DNA of 64,000 nt from Prescottella agglutinans. GTDB taxonomy: Bacteria; Actinomycetota; Actinomycetes; Mycobacteriales; Mycobacteriaceae. The position numbers and the translations under genes were made by a program. Below are positions 33,223-42,043 of the stretch, one piece after another. The notes below the pieces were generated by a model. The model was not told the DNA's origin and ran no database searches. It saw only the letters and a list, made by a program, of their open reading frames with translations. The DNA is taken from NCBI RefSeq assembly GCF_004011865.1, contig NZ_RKLP01000013.1, positions 1 to 64,000 on the forward strand, given 5' to 3'. The stretch's first letter is position 1, and each line of letters starts with the position of its first letter.

Positions 33223-34070
33223 ATCCCACTGCTACCGCCGTCCGGGCCGGCTTCTCCCGGGGCTGGATCGAGCTTCGTCAACTGTTCACCGCCGGCCCCG
33301 ACCTGATCGGGCAGTTCATGACCCCGGTCATCTCGCTCGTCGTGCTCTACCTGCTGCGCAACAAGCAGTACGCGGGCAGTGATCTCTCGATCTCCGAACT
33401 CGCGCTGCCCGGCCTGATCGGCTCGATCATCGTGTTCAACGGCCTGTTCGCGATCACCAATGTGCTGGTGCTCGACCGTGAGGACGGCACGCTGCTGCGG
33501 GCAAAGACGGTGCCGGGGGGCATGATCGGCTATTTCGTCGGCAAGGTCGTCTCGGCTGCCGGATCCGTCGTCGTGCAGGTGGCGGTCGTGCTGGCGGTCG
33601 GCATGCTGGTCATCGGTGGGTCGTCGCTGGACGGGGCCGGTGCGTGGGTGACGTTCGTCTGGGTGCTGGCGCTCAGTCTGCTGGCGGCCCTGCCCGCCGG
33701 TGCGATCCTCGGCGCCGTTCTCGACGGTCCGCGGGCCACCTTCCTGCTCACGATGCCGCTGATGGCACTCGTCGCGATCTCGGGCATCTTCTACCCGATC
33801 ACGGCACTGCCGGGATGGCTGCAGGGCGTCGCGCAGGCGTTCCCGATCTACTGGAGCGGCCTTGGCATGCGCTCGGCCCTGCTGCCGTCGGACGCGGTGG
33901 CGGTCGAGATCGGCGAGTCCTGGCGGCACGTCGAGACCGCGGCGGTGCTCGGTGCCTGGGCGGTCGCGGGACTGCTGATCGCGCCGGTAGTGTTGCGGCG
34001 CATGGCGCGTCACGAATCAGGATCGAGTATGGCTGCACGACGGGAGAAGGCGATGCAGCGTGCCTTCTGA
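33219..34070 (+). CDS. ABC-2 family transporter permease
   Basis: 283 residues with about six membrane segments (FMTPVISLVVLYLL, LPGLIGSIIVFNGLFAI, VVVQVAVVLAVGMLVIG, WVTFVWVLALSLLAALPAGAILGAVL, FLLTMPLMALVAISGIFYPI, AVLGAWAVAGLLIAPVVL). The ISGIFYPITALPGWLQ region is the conserved ABC-2 permease segment. It forms an exporter with the preceding ATPase. Its stop overlaps the start of the regulator gene by 11 bases, making a three-gene coupled operon. Confidence 0.9.
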   Translation: MNPTATAVRAGFSRGWIELRQLFTAGPDLIGQFMTPVISLVVLYLLRNKQYAGSDLSISELALPGLIGSIIVFNGLFAITNVLVLDREDGTLLRAKTVPGGMIGYFVGKVVSAAGSVVVQVAVVLAVGMLVIGGSSLDGAGAWVTFVWVLALSLLAALPAGAILGAVLDGPRATFLLTMPLMALVAISGIFYPITALPGWLQGVAQAFPIYWSGLGMRSALLPSDAVAVEIGESWRHVETAAVLGAWAVAGLLIAPVVLRRMARHESGSSMAARREKAMQRAF

Positions 34071-34302
34071 GGTCATCTACAACCGCATCGCGATGCTGCG
34101 CGCCGAGCGGGGCGTCTCGCGGCGGGAGTTGGCCGAGGCGCTGGGCGTCCACTATCAGACCGTCGGGTACCTCGAACGCGGGGAGTACAGCCCGAGCCTG
34201 CACCTGGCGTTGCGGATCGCCGAGTATTTCGAGGTCGCGGTGGAGGTCGTGTTCTCCACCGAGCCGTTCCCCCGACTGGGCTCGAACGCCGAGACGGCGT
34301 GA
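34060..34302 (+). CDS. Cro/C1-type HTH regulator of the ABC operon
   Basis: 80 residues, almost only a helix-turn-helix domain: RIAMLRAERGVSRRELAEALGVHYQTVGYLERGEYSPSLHLALRIAEYFEVAVEVVFS. Proteins of this short type commonly repress small exporters. The GTG start lies within the permease end, so it is co-translated. The AT-rich dyad at 32240-32254 in the operon promoter is a likely binding site, giving autoregulation. Ligand unknown. Confidence 0.85.
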   Translation: MPSEVIYNRIAMLRAERGVSRRELAEALGVHYQTVGYLERGEYSPSLHLALRIAEYFEVAVEVVFSTEPFPRLGSNAETA

Positions 34303-34348
34303 GTGGTCGCCGGCTGGGCGCGCACACCGCGACGGTTGGTCGGACGTG

Positions 34349-34708
34349 TCACCGTTCCGAACAGTCGATGCAGGTGCGCGTCGCGGGTAGCGCGTCCAGC
34401 CGGGCGTCCGCGATCGCGTCTCCGCAGTGGACACAGACGCCGTAGGTGCCGTCCTCCAGGCGTCGCAGGGCGGCGTCCAACTCCTCGACCTCGCGTCTGG
34501 CGGCGGTCAACAGGGCCGAGACCTGCGCGCGTTCGAAGGCGATGGTCGACCCTTCCGGATCGTGCTCGTCGTCGTCGGTCGTCAACTCGGAACCCTCGAC
34601 GATCTCGCGGAAACGCCGGACCAGGGTGTCGATGCGGCGCTCGGTGTCGGCCCGTTCCCGGGTGATGCGCGAGTGGTGATCGTGGGTGTCCATATCCGCA
34701 TCAACCAC
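34349..34708 (-). CDS. DksA/TraR-family zinc-finger protein
   Basis: 119 residues (GTG; an ATG at 34693 is an alternative start). A long N-terminal coiled coil (SRITRERADTERRIDTLVRRFREIVEG... through AARREVEELDAALRRLEDGTYG) is followed by the four-cysteine zinc finger CVHCGDAI...CIDCSE, the hallmark of DksA/TraR proteins. In actinobacteria these may act at the RNA polymerase secondary channel, with or without ppGpp. The coil tip lacks a clear DxxDxA pattern, so activity cannot be assumed. Monocistronic. Confidence 0.83.
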   Translation of the reverse strand: MVDADMDTHDHHSRITRERADTERRIDTLVRRFREIVEGSELTTDDDEHDPEGSTIAFERAQVSALLTAARREVEELDAALRRLEDGTYGVCVHCGDAIADARLDALPATRTCIDCSER

Positions 34709-34810
34709 GGCGGTGCCGTCGTCCTTCCGAGCGCGACCGGGCGGTCGCGCGGACCGAACTGATGCACGTCACGCTCACCGAACCGGCGCCCGAAAAAAAT
34801 TCCCGGCGGT

Positions 34811-34837
34811 TGTCGATCCGGCGTCTTCCCGTTCGAC
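34811..34837 (+). promoter_or_regulatory. ECF42-type promoter (TGTCGA-N17-CGAC)
   Basis: TGTCGA (34811-34816) and CGAC (34834-34837) with a 17-base spacer, 49 bases before the YCII start. As I recall from work on Streptomyces ECF42 factors, their DGPF-gene promoters carry TGTCGA at -35 and a CGA/TC-type -10, so this fits autoregulation of the two-gene operon. Confidence 0.65.
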
Positions 34838-34886
34838 GTCCTGGATGAGAGGGTCGATTCGCGACCCGGGACGAAGGAGTGAACAC

Positions 34887-35309
34887 ATGAAGTACATGCT
34901 GATCATGCGCGCCACCGACGAGGCCGTCGAGGCATACAAGGATGTCCCGTTCGAGCAGGTCATCGAGCAGATGGGCCGGTTCAACGAAGACCTGATGAAG
35001 GCGGGTGTCCTGCTGGCCGGCGAGGGCCTCTCGGACGCGGAGGAGGGCTTCGTCGTCGACTTCTCCGGTGAGACCCCGCTGGTCACGGACGGCCCCTACG
35101 GGGAGACGAAGGAACTGTTCAACGGCTTCTGGATCCTCGAGGTCGCGTCGAAGGAGGAGGCGGCCGAGTGGGCCAAGCGGGTGCCGCTGGGTCCGGGCGC
35201 GAAGATCGAGGTGCGCCGGGTGACCGGTGTCGAGGACTTCCCGCAGGACAACGAGTGGATCCAGAAGGAAGAGGGCTGGCGCGAGGAGCTCGAGGGCCGC
35301 AAGGCGTGA
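34887..35309 (+). CDS. YCII/DGPF-domain protein
   Basis: 140 residues. KYMLIMRATDEA at the start and VTDGPYGETKELFNGFWILEVAS in the middle are the family signature (the DGPF-type motif is DGPYGETKE here). ATG after GAAGGAG. Such ferredoxin-like YCII proteins are encoded with ECF42 sigma factors in many actinobacteria; the biochemical role is unknown. Four bases separate it from the sigma gene, so it is one operon. Confidence 0.9.
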   Translation: MKYMLIMRATDEAVEAYKDVPFEQVIEQMGRFNEDLMKAGVLLAGEGLSDAEEGFVVDFSGETPLVTDGPYGETKELFNGFWILEVASKEEAAEWAKRVPLGPGAKIEVRRVTGVEDFPQDNEWIQKEEGWREELEGRKA

Positions 35310-35313
35310 GCGT

Positions 35314-36612
35314 ATGAGCGATTCGCGGACGGAGCGCCACGCGGACCCGGTGGAGTCCGCGCGGCGCTCCGTCGCGGCGGTGTGGCGCATCGAATCGGCG
35401 CGCATCGTCGCGACGCTCACCCGGGCGGTGGGCGACTTCGGGCTCGCCGAGGACCTGGCGCAGGAGGCGCTGGCCGACGCGCTCGCCCAGTGGCCCGAGA
35501 CGGGCGTCCCGGCGAACCCGGGCGCCTGGCTGACGACGGTCGCGAAACGCAAGGCGATCGACGGCTGGCGACGGCAGGAGCGCTACGACGAGCGCCTCGC
35601 GGCCATCGCCCGCGACCTCGAGGCCGACGAATCACATTCCGTCCCCGACGAACTGCCCTGGGACCCGGACCGCATCGACGACGACGTGCTCCGGTTGGTG
35701 TTCGTCGCGTGCCACCCGGTGCTCTCGCGGGAGGCGCGGGTGGCGCTGACGCTGAAGGCGGTCGGTGGCCTGTCGAGCGAGGAGATCGCGCGGGCGTTCC
35801 TGGTCCCCACGGCCACCGTGCAGCAGCGGATCGTGCGGGCGAAGAAGACCCTGTCCGCGGCCGGGGTGCCGTTCGCGGTGCCCGAGCGCGCCGAGTTCGG
35901 GGACCGGCTGGGCGCGGTCCTGGGCGTGCTGTACCTCGTGTTCAACGAGGGGCACGCGGCGAGCGCCGGCGACGAGTGGATGCGGCCGGACCTGGGCCGC
36001 GAGGCGCTGCGGCTCGGCCGCAGCTTGGCCGAACTGGTGCCCGACCAACCCGAGGTGCACGGCCTGGTCGCGCTGATGGAGCTCACGGCGGCGCGCTTCC
36101 CGGCGCGCGTCGACGCGAACGGTGACCCGGTGCTGCTCGCCGACCAGGACCGCCGCCGGTGGGACCGCGGCGCCATCGTGCGCGGCCGCGCCGCCCTGGC
36201 CCGCGCCGACGCCCTCGGCCGCGGGCGCGGCGCCTACGGGTTGCAGGCGGCGATCGCGGAATGTCATGCGCTCGCGGCGTCCGTCGACGACACCGACTGG
36301 GACCGGATCGTGCTGCTGTACGAGGCGCTGGGTCGACTCGCGCCGTCGCCGGTCGTCGACCTCAACCGCGCGGTGGCCGTGGCGATGGCCACCGGACCCG
36401 ACGCGGCACTCGAGATCGTCGACGGTCTGGTCGCGGACGGGCGACTTGCCGGCTACCGGCTGCTGCCCGCCACCCGTGCCGAACTGCTGGTGCGCGCCGG
36501 CCGGCCGGCGGAGGCACGCGCCGAGTTCGAGGCGGCGGCACGGCTGACCGGCAACGAGCGGGAACGAAAGAACCTGTTGGACAGGGCCGCGGCGGCGCAT
36601 CCCGGCGAATAG
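35314..36612 (+). CDS. ECF42-type sigma factor with C-terminal TPR-like domain
   Basis: 432 residues, far longer than an ordinary ECF factor. Region 2 (VWRIESARIVATLTRAVGDFGLAEDLAQEALADALAQWPETGVPANPGAWL) and region 4 (LTLKAVGGLSSEEIARAFLVPTATVQQRIVRAKKTL) occupy residues ~20-195. The remaining ~230 residues contain the conserved VLYLVFNEGHAAS and TPR-like helical pairs ending LTGNERERKNLLDRA. In ECF42 members this extension is required for activity. Paired with the YCII gene and preceded by a matching promoter. The inducing signal is unknown. Confidence 0.9.
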   Translation: MSDSRTERHADPVESARRSVAAVWRIESARIVATLTRAVGDFGLAEDLAQEALADALAQWPETGVPANPGAWLTTVAKRKAIDGWRRQERYDERLAAIARDLEADESHSVPDELPWDPDRIDDDVLRLVFVACHPVLSREARVALTLKAVGGLSSEEIARAFLVPTATVQQRIVRAKKTLSAAGVPFAVPERAEFGDRLGAVLGVLYLVFNEGHAASAGDEWMRPDLGREALRLGRSLAELVPDQPEVHGLVALMELTAARFPARVDANGDPVLLADQDRRRWDRGAIVRGRAALARADALGRGRGAYGLQAAIAECHALAASVDDTDWDRIVLLYEALGRLAPSPVVDLNRAVAVAMATGPDAALEIVDGLVADGRLAGYRLLPATRAELLVRAGRPAEARAEFEAAARLTGNERERKNLLDRAAAAHPGE

Positions 36613-36750
36613 GACAGCGCCGGTGTCGATTTCGTATCGAGCGGAGCAAGCTTCGCCCGGCGGGTTCCGATCCGCGCGATGCTGGGGTGTCGGGGCGTGC
36701 GCGCGGTGGGGCGATCACGGATCCGGCGCAGTCGGGCCCAGGAGATCGCC

Positions 36751-38364
36751 ATGGTCACATACGCAAGCCGTCCGCTGGTTCTGATCCGCGGATTCGGCGG
36801 CCTCGACGTCGCGGACGAGAGAAGCAGTGCCTACCAGGGTTTCAACGACGGCACCGTGTACGAGAAGAAGCGCGGCGACAACTACATCTACGAGGGATTC
36901 GTCCTGCGCGCGTTGAAATCCGACAGGTATCGCTATTCCGACGCGACGAACGTGATCGGCTACTACAAGGCTCCGGTCGAGGCCCCGGACGAGCACGACG
37001 GGTTCGACGCGGGCGACGTCAGCGGCACGGTGGCCATCGATCCGGGGACGGCGGCCCGCGTGCTGGCCGGCGCCCCGCCCAGCACGATCTGGGTGTACCG
37101 GTACTACGACCTCGAGCCGCGCTCCCTCGCCCGGTACGGCGCCGGCCTGGTGCGGTTGTTCGACCTGATCGAGATCGGAATGAAGAAGAACGGCATCACC
37201 TTCAGCGGAATCGACGTGGTGGCGCACAGCATGGGCGGGCTTGTGGTGCGCGAGGCGCTGCTGGCGCTCGAACGGCGGCAACCGAACTCGGCACAGGACC
37301 TGATCCACCGGATCGTCACCCTGGGCACACCGCATCGGGGCATCGCCTTCCAACGCATCCCGCGGTGGATCCTCGACGCCCTCCCGTTGGCGCAGGACGC
37401 GTCCGACGAGTTGGCCTCGTTCTCGCCGTCCAGCACGCGGTTCCTGGAGATCGAGAAGGCATTTCCGGTCGATCGGATCCTCACCGTGGTGGGCACGAAC
37501 TACCGGGCATACGGCGCGACGGCGGCGTCGTTCGCCAACCGGTTGTCGAATCTGTTCGACGGCGGCACGCTGGAGACGAACCGAAGCGACGGCCTCGTCA
37601 AACAGTCTGCGGCGCAACTACCCGGCGCTCCGAGAGCATTCGTGCACAAGTGTCACGGAGGCGTGGACTCGCTGGTGACCGCGCGCGAGTCCTACGAGAT
37701 CGCCATGCGCTTCTTCCACGGCACCCATCGGGTCCGGCTGTGGCTCGACCGGGCCGACATCACGCGGGGCGGCGACTGGTTCGGCAGGAGCGAGTTCTAC
37801 CTCGGCGTGTCGATCAAGCCGCGCTATGTGGACTTCGAATTGTTCCACCAGAGCAGCGAGGCGGAGAACTGCTACGGACCGTGCCGAAGGGAGGACCTCG
37901 CCGACACTCTGCCGGACCTCGAGCAGGAACTCCGAAAGCCGCTGGCGGCGACCGGTGACGACACGACGGGGTGGGCGGGACCGGAGCGGCTGCTCTGGGA
38001 GGGGTGGGTCGACGCCGGCGACAAGGTGGAGGAGTCGGCGCCCGGGCTGGTGTTCCGACTCGACCTGTACGTCGGTGAGCGCGACACCCGCGGAATCGGC
38101 TTCTCCGACAACCTGATCTTCGGCAAGCAGTACTACGCGCAGGTGTTCCCCCAGCCGGGCGGCCCGAGGATGTTCCTGCACACCTCGGAGAGGTACCTGG
38201 GCGGGTCGGGCCTGGACTCCCCCGACGAGATCGACCGGATCGCGACCGACGACCCCCGCGACGACGTGCAGCGCGCCCGGCGGACCGCTCGGGGACACTG
38301 GACCTTCGACGTCGGCGGCACCGGGTTCGCCGGCACCGTCAGGTTGGCGATCGACGCCGTGTGA
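36751..38364 (+). CDS. lipase-like alpha/beta hydrolase with C-terminal extension
   Basis: 537 residues; the ATG has AGGAG 7 bases upstream. Residues 1-300 form an alpha/beta hydrolase: LVLIRGFGGLDV (oxyanion region), the nucleophile elbow VVAHSMGGLVVREAL near residue 163, and TLGTPHRGIAFQ. The catalytic His probably lies in FVHKCHGGVDSLV near residue 300. The C-terminal ~230 residues, beta-rich with YLGVSIKPRYVDFELF, are unfamiliar. No signal peptide, so probably cytoplasmic. Similar to PGAP1/lecithin-acyltransferase-like esterases. It converges with the CAR gene, with 3 bp between stops. Confidence 0.78.
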   Translation: MVTYASRPLVLIRGFGGLDVADERSSAYQGFNDGTVYEKKRGDNYIYEGFVLRALKSDRYRYSDATNVIGYYKAPVEAPDEHDGFDAGDVSGTVAIDPGTAARVLAGAPPSTIWVYRYYDLEPRSLARYGAGLVRLFDLIEIGMKKNGITFSGIDVVAHSMGGLVVREALLALERRQPNSAQDLIHRIVTLGTPHRGIAFQRIPRWILDALPLAQDASDELASFSPSSTRFLEIEKAFPVDRILTVVGTNYRAYGATAASFANRLSNLFDGGTLETNRSDGLVKQSAAQLPGAPRAFVHKCHGGVDSLVTARESYEIAMRFFHGTHRVRLWLDRADITRGGDWFGRSEFYLGVSIKPRYVDFELFHQSSEAENCYGPCRREDLADTLPDLEQELRKPLAATGDDTTGWAGPERLLWEGWVDAGDKVEESAPGLVFRLDLYVGERDTRGIGFSDNLIFGKQYYAQVFPQPGGPRMFLHTSERYLGGSGLDSPDEIDRIATDDPRDDVQRARRTARGHWTFDVGGTGFAGTVRLAIDAV

Positions 38365-38367
38365 CGC

Positions 38368-41300
38368 TCAGCTGGCGTCGTCGAGCAGGCCGAGGCGCCG
38401 GAGGTCGGCGACGTACTTGTCGACCAACGGAGACGTCAGGTGGGGCACGTCCGACGTCTCGCCGATCCCGGCGGATCGCACTGCGGCACGGAATCTCTCG
38501 GTGGACATCCGCCCTCCCGAGGTCGGCGGTGCCGGCTCGGCGTACGCGTCCAGCAGCGGGAGGACGGAGTGCCGCCGCTGCTTGTCCGGCAGCGATTCGA
38601 TCGCCGACCGGAATCGGCGCAGCCATTCGCCGTAGTCGTCGATCCGCTCGATGTCGTGCCCCGACTCGATCAGCCAGTCGACGAACCGGTCCAGCGAGAT
38701 GTCGTCGTCGTGCGTGTTGAGCACGTTGTAGGTGTGGTAGCCGGTGGTGGCGTCGGCGCCGAGCGTGGTGACGGCCTCGGCGGTGAAGTCGGCGGGCAGC
38801 CCGTCGTAGTGGGCCCGCTGCCGGTGGCCGTTGACATCGAGTCGGTAGAACGAGCGCGGCGCGAGGCCGGTCGCCACGATGCTCAACAGGAGGCGGGTGA
38901 ACATATCGGGCACGTTGAGCTGGCCGACGTAGTGGGTGTGCGCGAGAATCATGTCGGACCGGAACACCACCACGGGGAGCCCGCAGAGGTCGTGTGCGTC
39001 GCGCAGCAGTACCTCACCCGCCCATTTACTGGTCGCGTAGCCGTTGGCGTACGAATCATCGAGCGGCCGAACCGGACTCGCTCGACGCACGTCGTCGTCC
39101 TCGGTCATCGAGCCGCCTCCGGGCAGGGCCGCCACCGCGACGGTGGAGATGTAGTCGACGCGCTTGAGTCTCGTCGAGAGGGCCAGCTTCACGATCTCCG
39201 CGGTCCCGACCACGTTGGGGCCGAACAGCTGGCGGTAGGGCAGCACGTGGTTCACCAGCGCCGCGCAATGCACGATCAGGTCCACCGACCGTGCGAGGCG
39301 GTCCCAGGTGGAGCCGTCGAGGCCCAGATCGGCCTCGGCCAGGTCCCCCGCCAGTACCTCGAGATGGCGGTCGGCGAGCGCGCGGAAATGCTCCGACAGT
39401 TCGGCGTCGCCGCTGTCGATAGCGTTCTCGATCCGCCGGCGGGCCTCTTCCGCGTCGGCGCCGCGCGCGATGCAGATGAGCGTGCCACCGCTGCGCGCGA
39501 GGCGCTCGAGCCACGCCAGGCACAGGAAGCGGCCGAGGTACCCGTTGGCGCCGGTCATGAGGACGGTCCGCGCGGTGGCGGTCGGTGCCGGTAGGGCGGG
39601 CGCGGCGGCCAGCGTCGCGGTGTCGATGAACTTGCCGAGTTCGAGGTCCTCTGCGCGGGCCAGTTCGGCGTCGCGGCCGTGGACGGATGCGAACGTGGGG
39701 CGTGTGGATGTCGAACGGCGTTCGCGATCAACGTAATTCGAGATGGTTGTCAGATTCGCGGTGGGGCCGACGATGGTCTGTACCGGTACGTCCACCTGGA
39801 ACACCTGACCGAGCAGGGTCGCGAACGAGAACGCGGACAGGGAATCCCCGCCCAGGTCGGCGAATCGAACGTCGTCGGGCAGTTCCGGCGACATGGGTAG
39901 CCCGAGCGTGACCGCGGCGGCCCGGCGGACCGTCGCGAGGGTGGGGACGGCCGCGGCGTCGGCCCGCAGTCGGTCCAGATCGGCGTCCTGCCCCTCGGCG
40001 ATCTCGGTGTACATGCGTTCGAGACGCTCCCCGTAGCGGGCCTTCAGCGCCGGCCGCAGCAGCTTGCCGACACCCGAGAGCAGGCCGTTCGTCCGGGTGA
40101 ACGGTTCCGGTTCGATCAGGAAGTCCCGCGGAATCTCGTACGGGTTCAGGGCGTGCTCCTCCGCTTCCCGTCTCATCTCGTCGGCGATCGACGTGCGCAG
40201 ATCACCCTCCGCGGCATCGGGATTCGGCACGATCACGGCGAGCAGGAAGGATCGTTCGCTGCTGCCGTAGAGGAAGATCTGCCGGATGTGCGGGCAGGTC
40301 GCGTAGGCGGCCTCGAGCGCCGACACCGCGACGAACTCGCCCTGCGAGAGCTTGATGACGTTGTTCCTTCGGTCGAGGTAGACGAGATGATCGGGCGCGA
40401 CCTCCGCCATGATGTCGCCGGTGCGGTAGAAACCGTCCGGATCGAAGATGTCCGCGGACATCTCGGGATGCTTGTAGTAGCCGGGAATCAGGTTGGCGGA
40501 CTTCACCAGTAGCTCACCACGCGGGTACGGCCGATCGGTGGTGCGGTACTCCAGTTCGGGAACGTCCACGAGCTTGTAGTCGGTAACCGGTGGGCGCAGG
40601 ATCGTGCCGTTGCGCATCACGCCTCCGCTGGTCTCGGTCGACCCGTAGCCGTCGGAGACGGGGACGTCGAGGGTGGACTCGACGAAGTCCCGCATCTCGC
40701 TCGACAGCGGCGCACTGCCGCACAGGGCCGCGAGCACCCGGCCGCCCAGAACGTCGTCGCGCAGCGCGCTCTTCACGCTGTCGGCGGCATCGTCGCCGGC
40801 GTGCCGCCGGTCCAGCTCGCTGCGGTATCGACGAAAGATCATGTCGCATATGCGCGGAACGAGATTGAGTGCGGTCGGCCGCACCAGCGAGAGGTCGTCG
40901 AACAGGGTGGCCATGTCGCTGCGGGCGGTGAAGTATCCGGTACCTCCGGATGCCAGTGTGGTGATCAACCAGCCGAGGCCGAAGACGTGGCTGAGCGGCA
41001 TGTACTGCAGGTGGATGGCCGGCAGGCGGCCGTCGACGTCCTCGGTCGGGCCGGACGGGCGCAGCCACAGCCGCGTCATCATGTCGGCCGTGTACATCGC
41101 CCCTTTCGGGGTGCCGGTGCTGCCCGACGTGTAGATCAGCGAGGCCAGCGCGTCGTCGCCCGCGGACGCCACGAACGCCGGAACGTCGGGGAGGGCCCGG
41201 CCGGTGTCGAGGTCGTGTGAGAGGGGCCCGACCTCGATCGTGCGGCCCGCGTAGGCGAGGCGGGCCCGCGCGGCCTCGTAGCGCGCGCGTTGCTCGTCGT

Positions 41301-41886
41301 CCCCGTCGTCGTAGTCGAACACCACCAGGCGTTCGATCGACGGTGCATCGATCGCGACGTCGACGGCGGTGTCGATCGCGTCGATCCCGGCGGCGAGGAG
41401 CCGCGGTGACGTCTCGCCGACGATCGGCGCCAGCTGTCCGGCCGGAGCGCTGCTCTGCAGCGGGACGAACACCGCACCCAGGTGCAGGCAGGCGAGGTAG
41501 ATCAGCGCGTAGTCGACACTGGTGAAGCCCAGTACCGCCACGAAGTCACCGGGATCGATCCCGGTGTCGGTGCGCCACGCGCCGGTCAGTGCCGAGATGC
41601 GATCGTGCAGCTCCCGATAGGTGATCGTCTCGAAGCTGGGCAGCAGACTGGTGGTCGTGTGTCCGTTCGCGTCCCGCGTCAGTGTGTGGGCGCGCTGTCC
41701 CAGCGCGGCGCGGTCGGCGTAGCCGTCGAGGTAGGTGTCCACAACCTCGGTCAGCCGCAGCCCGGGTCTGTGCGCGGCCGCGGTCACCTGGTGCGACGGT
41801 GCCGCCGCCCGGAACTGCGGATCGGTCGCGTACAGCTCTCGGACGCGTCCGACAAATCGTTCATCTCGGGAAGTCTGTGCGGTCAT
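38368..41886 (-). CDS. car: carboxylic acid reductase (ATP/NADPH-dependent)
   Basis: 1172 residues, the normal CAR length; ATG after GGAGG. Domains in order: AMP-binding/adenylation (SLIYTSGSTGTPKGAMYT near 295; GYGSTETSGG; YRTGDIMAE; FVAVSALEAAYATCPHIRQIF), a phosphopantetheine carrier with FADLGGDSLSAFSF, and a thioester reductase (VLMTGANGYLGRFLCLAWLER; YATSKWAGEVLLRDA). It activates an acid with ATP, holds it as a thioester and reduces it to the aldehyde with NADPH. Requires a phosphopantetheinyl transferase, not seen here. Divergent from the cutinase gene. Confidence 0.95.
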   Translation of the reverse strand: MTAQTSRDERFVGRVRELYATDPQFRAAAPSHQVTAAAHRPGLRLTEVVDTYLDGYADRAALGQRAHTLTRDANGHTTTSLLPSFETITYRELHDRISALTGAWRTDTGIDPGDFVAVLGFTSVDYALIYLACLHLGAVFVPLQSSAPAGQLAPIVGETSPRLLAAGIDAIDTAVDVAIDAPSIERLVVFDYDDGDDEQRARYEAARARLAYAGRTIEVGPLSHDLDTGRALPDVPAFVASAGDDALASLIYTSGSTGTPKGAMYTADMMTRLWLRPSGPTEDVDGRLPAIHLQYMPLSHVFGLGWLITTLASGGTGYFTARSDMATLFDDLSLVRPTALNLVPRICDMIFRRYRSELDRRHAGDDAADSVKSALRDDVLGGRVLAALCGSAPLSSEMRDFVESTLDVPVSDGYGSTETSGGVMRNGTILRPPVTDYKLVDVPELEYRTTDRPYPRGELLVKSANLIPGYYKHPEMSADIFDPDGFYRTGDIMAEVAPDHLVYLDRRNNVIKLSQGEFVAVSALEAAYATCPHIRQIFLYGSSERSFLLAVIVPNPDAAEGDLRTSIADEMRREAEEHALNPYEIPRDFLIEPEPFTRTNGLLSGVGKLLRPALKARYGERLERMYTEIAEGQDADLDRLRADAAAVPTLATVRRAAAVTLGLPMSPELPDDVRFADLGGDSLSAFSFATLLGQVFQVDVPVQTIVGPTANLTTISNYVDRERRSTSTRPTFASVHGRDAELARAEDLELGKFIDTATLAAAPALPAPTATARTVLMTGANGYLGRFLCLAWLERLARSGGTLICIARGADAEEARRRIENAIDSGDAELSEHFRALADRHLEVLAGDLAEADLGLDGSTWDRLARSVDLIVHCAALVNHVLPYRQLFGPNVVGTAEIVKLALSTRLKRVDYISTVAVAALPGGGSMTEDDDVRRASPVRPLDDSYANGYATSKWAGEVLLRDAHDLCGLPVVVFRSDMILAHTHYVGQLNVPDMFTRLLLSIVATGLAPRSFYRLDVNGHRQRAHYDGLPADFTAEAVTTLGADATTGYHTYNVLNTHDDDISLDRFVDWLIESGHDIERIDDYGEWLRRFRSAIESLPDKQRRHSVLPLLDAYAEPAPPTSGGRMSTERFRAAVRSAGIGETSDVPHLTSPLVDKYVADLRRLGLLDDAS

Positions 41887-42043
41887 GACTGTCCTCCGGA
41901 GGCCATTATCCTCCGCCATGGCACCCGGCCGGGACCACACGATGTAACGCGGCCACGCAACCGTCCGACGTCAGTGTTGACGTGACGCGCGGTACGGGGG
42001 GTCTGTCCACGCGTAATCGGTGAGTCGGGTTTGGGGAGTGGAC

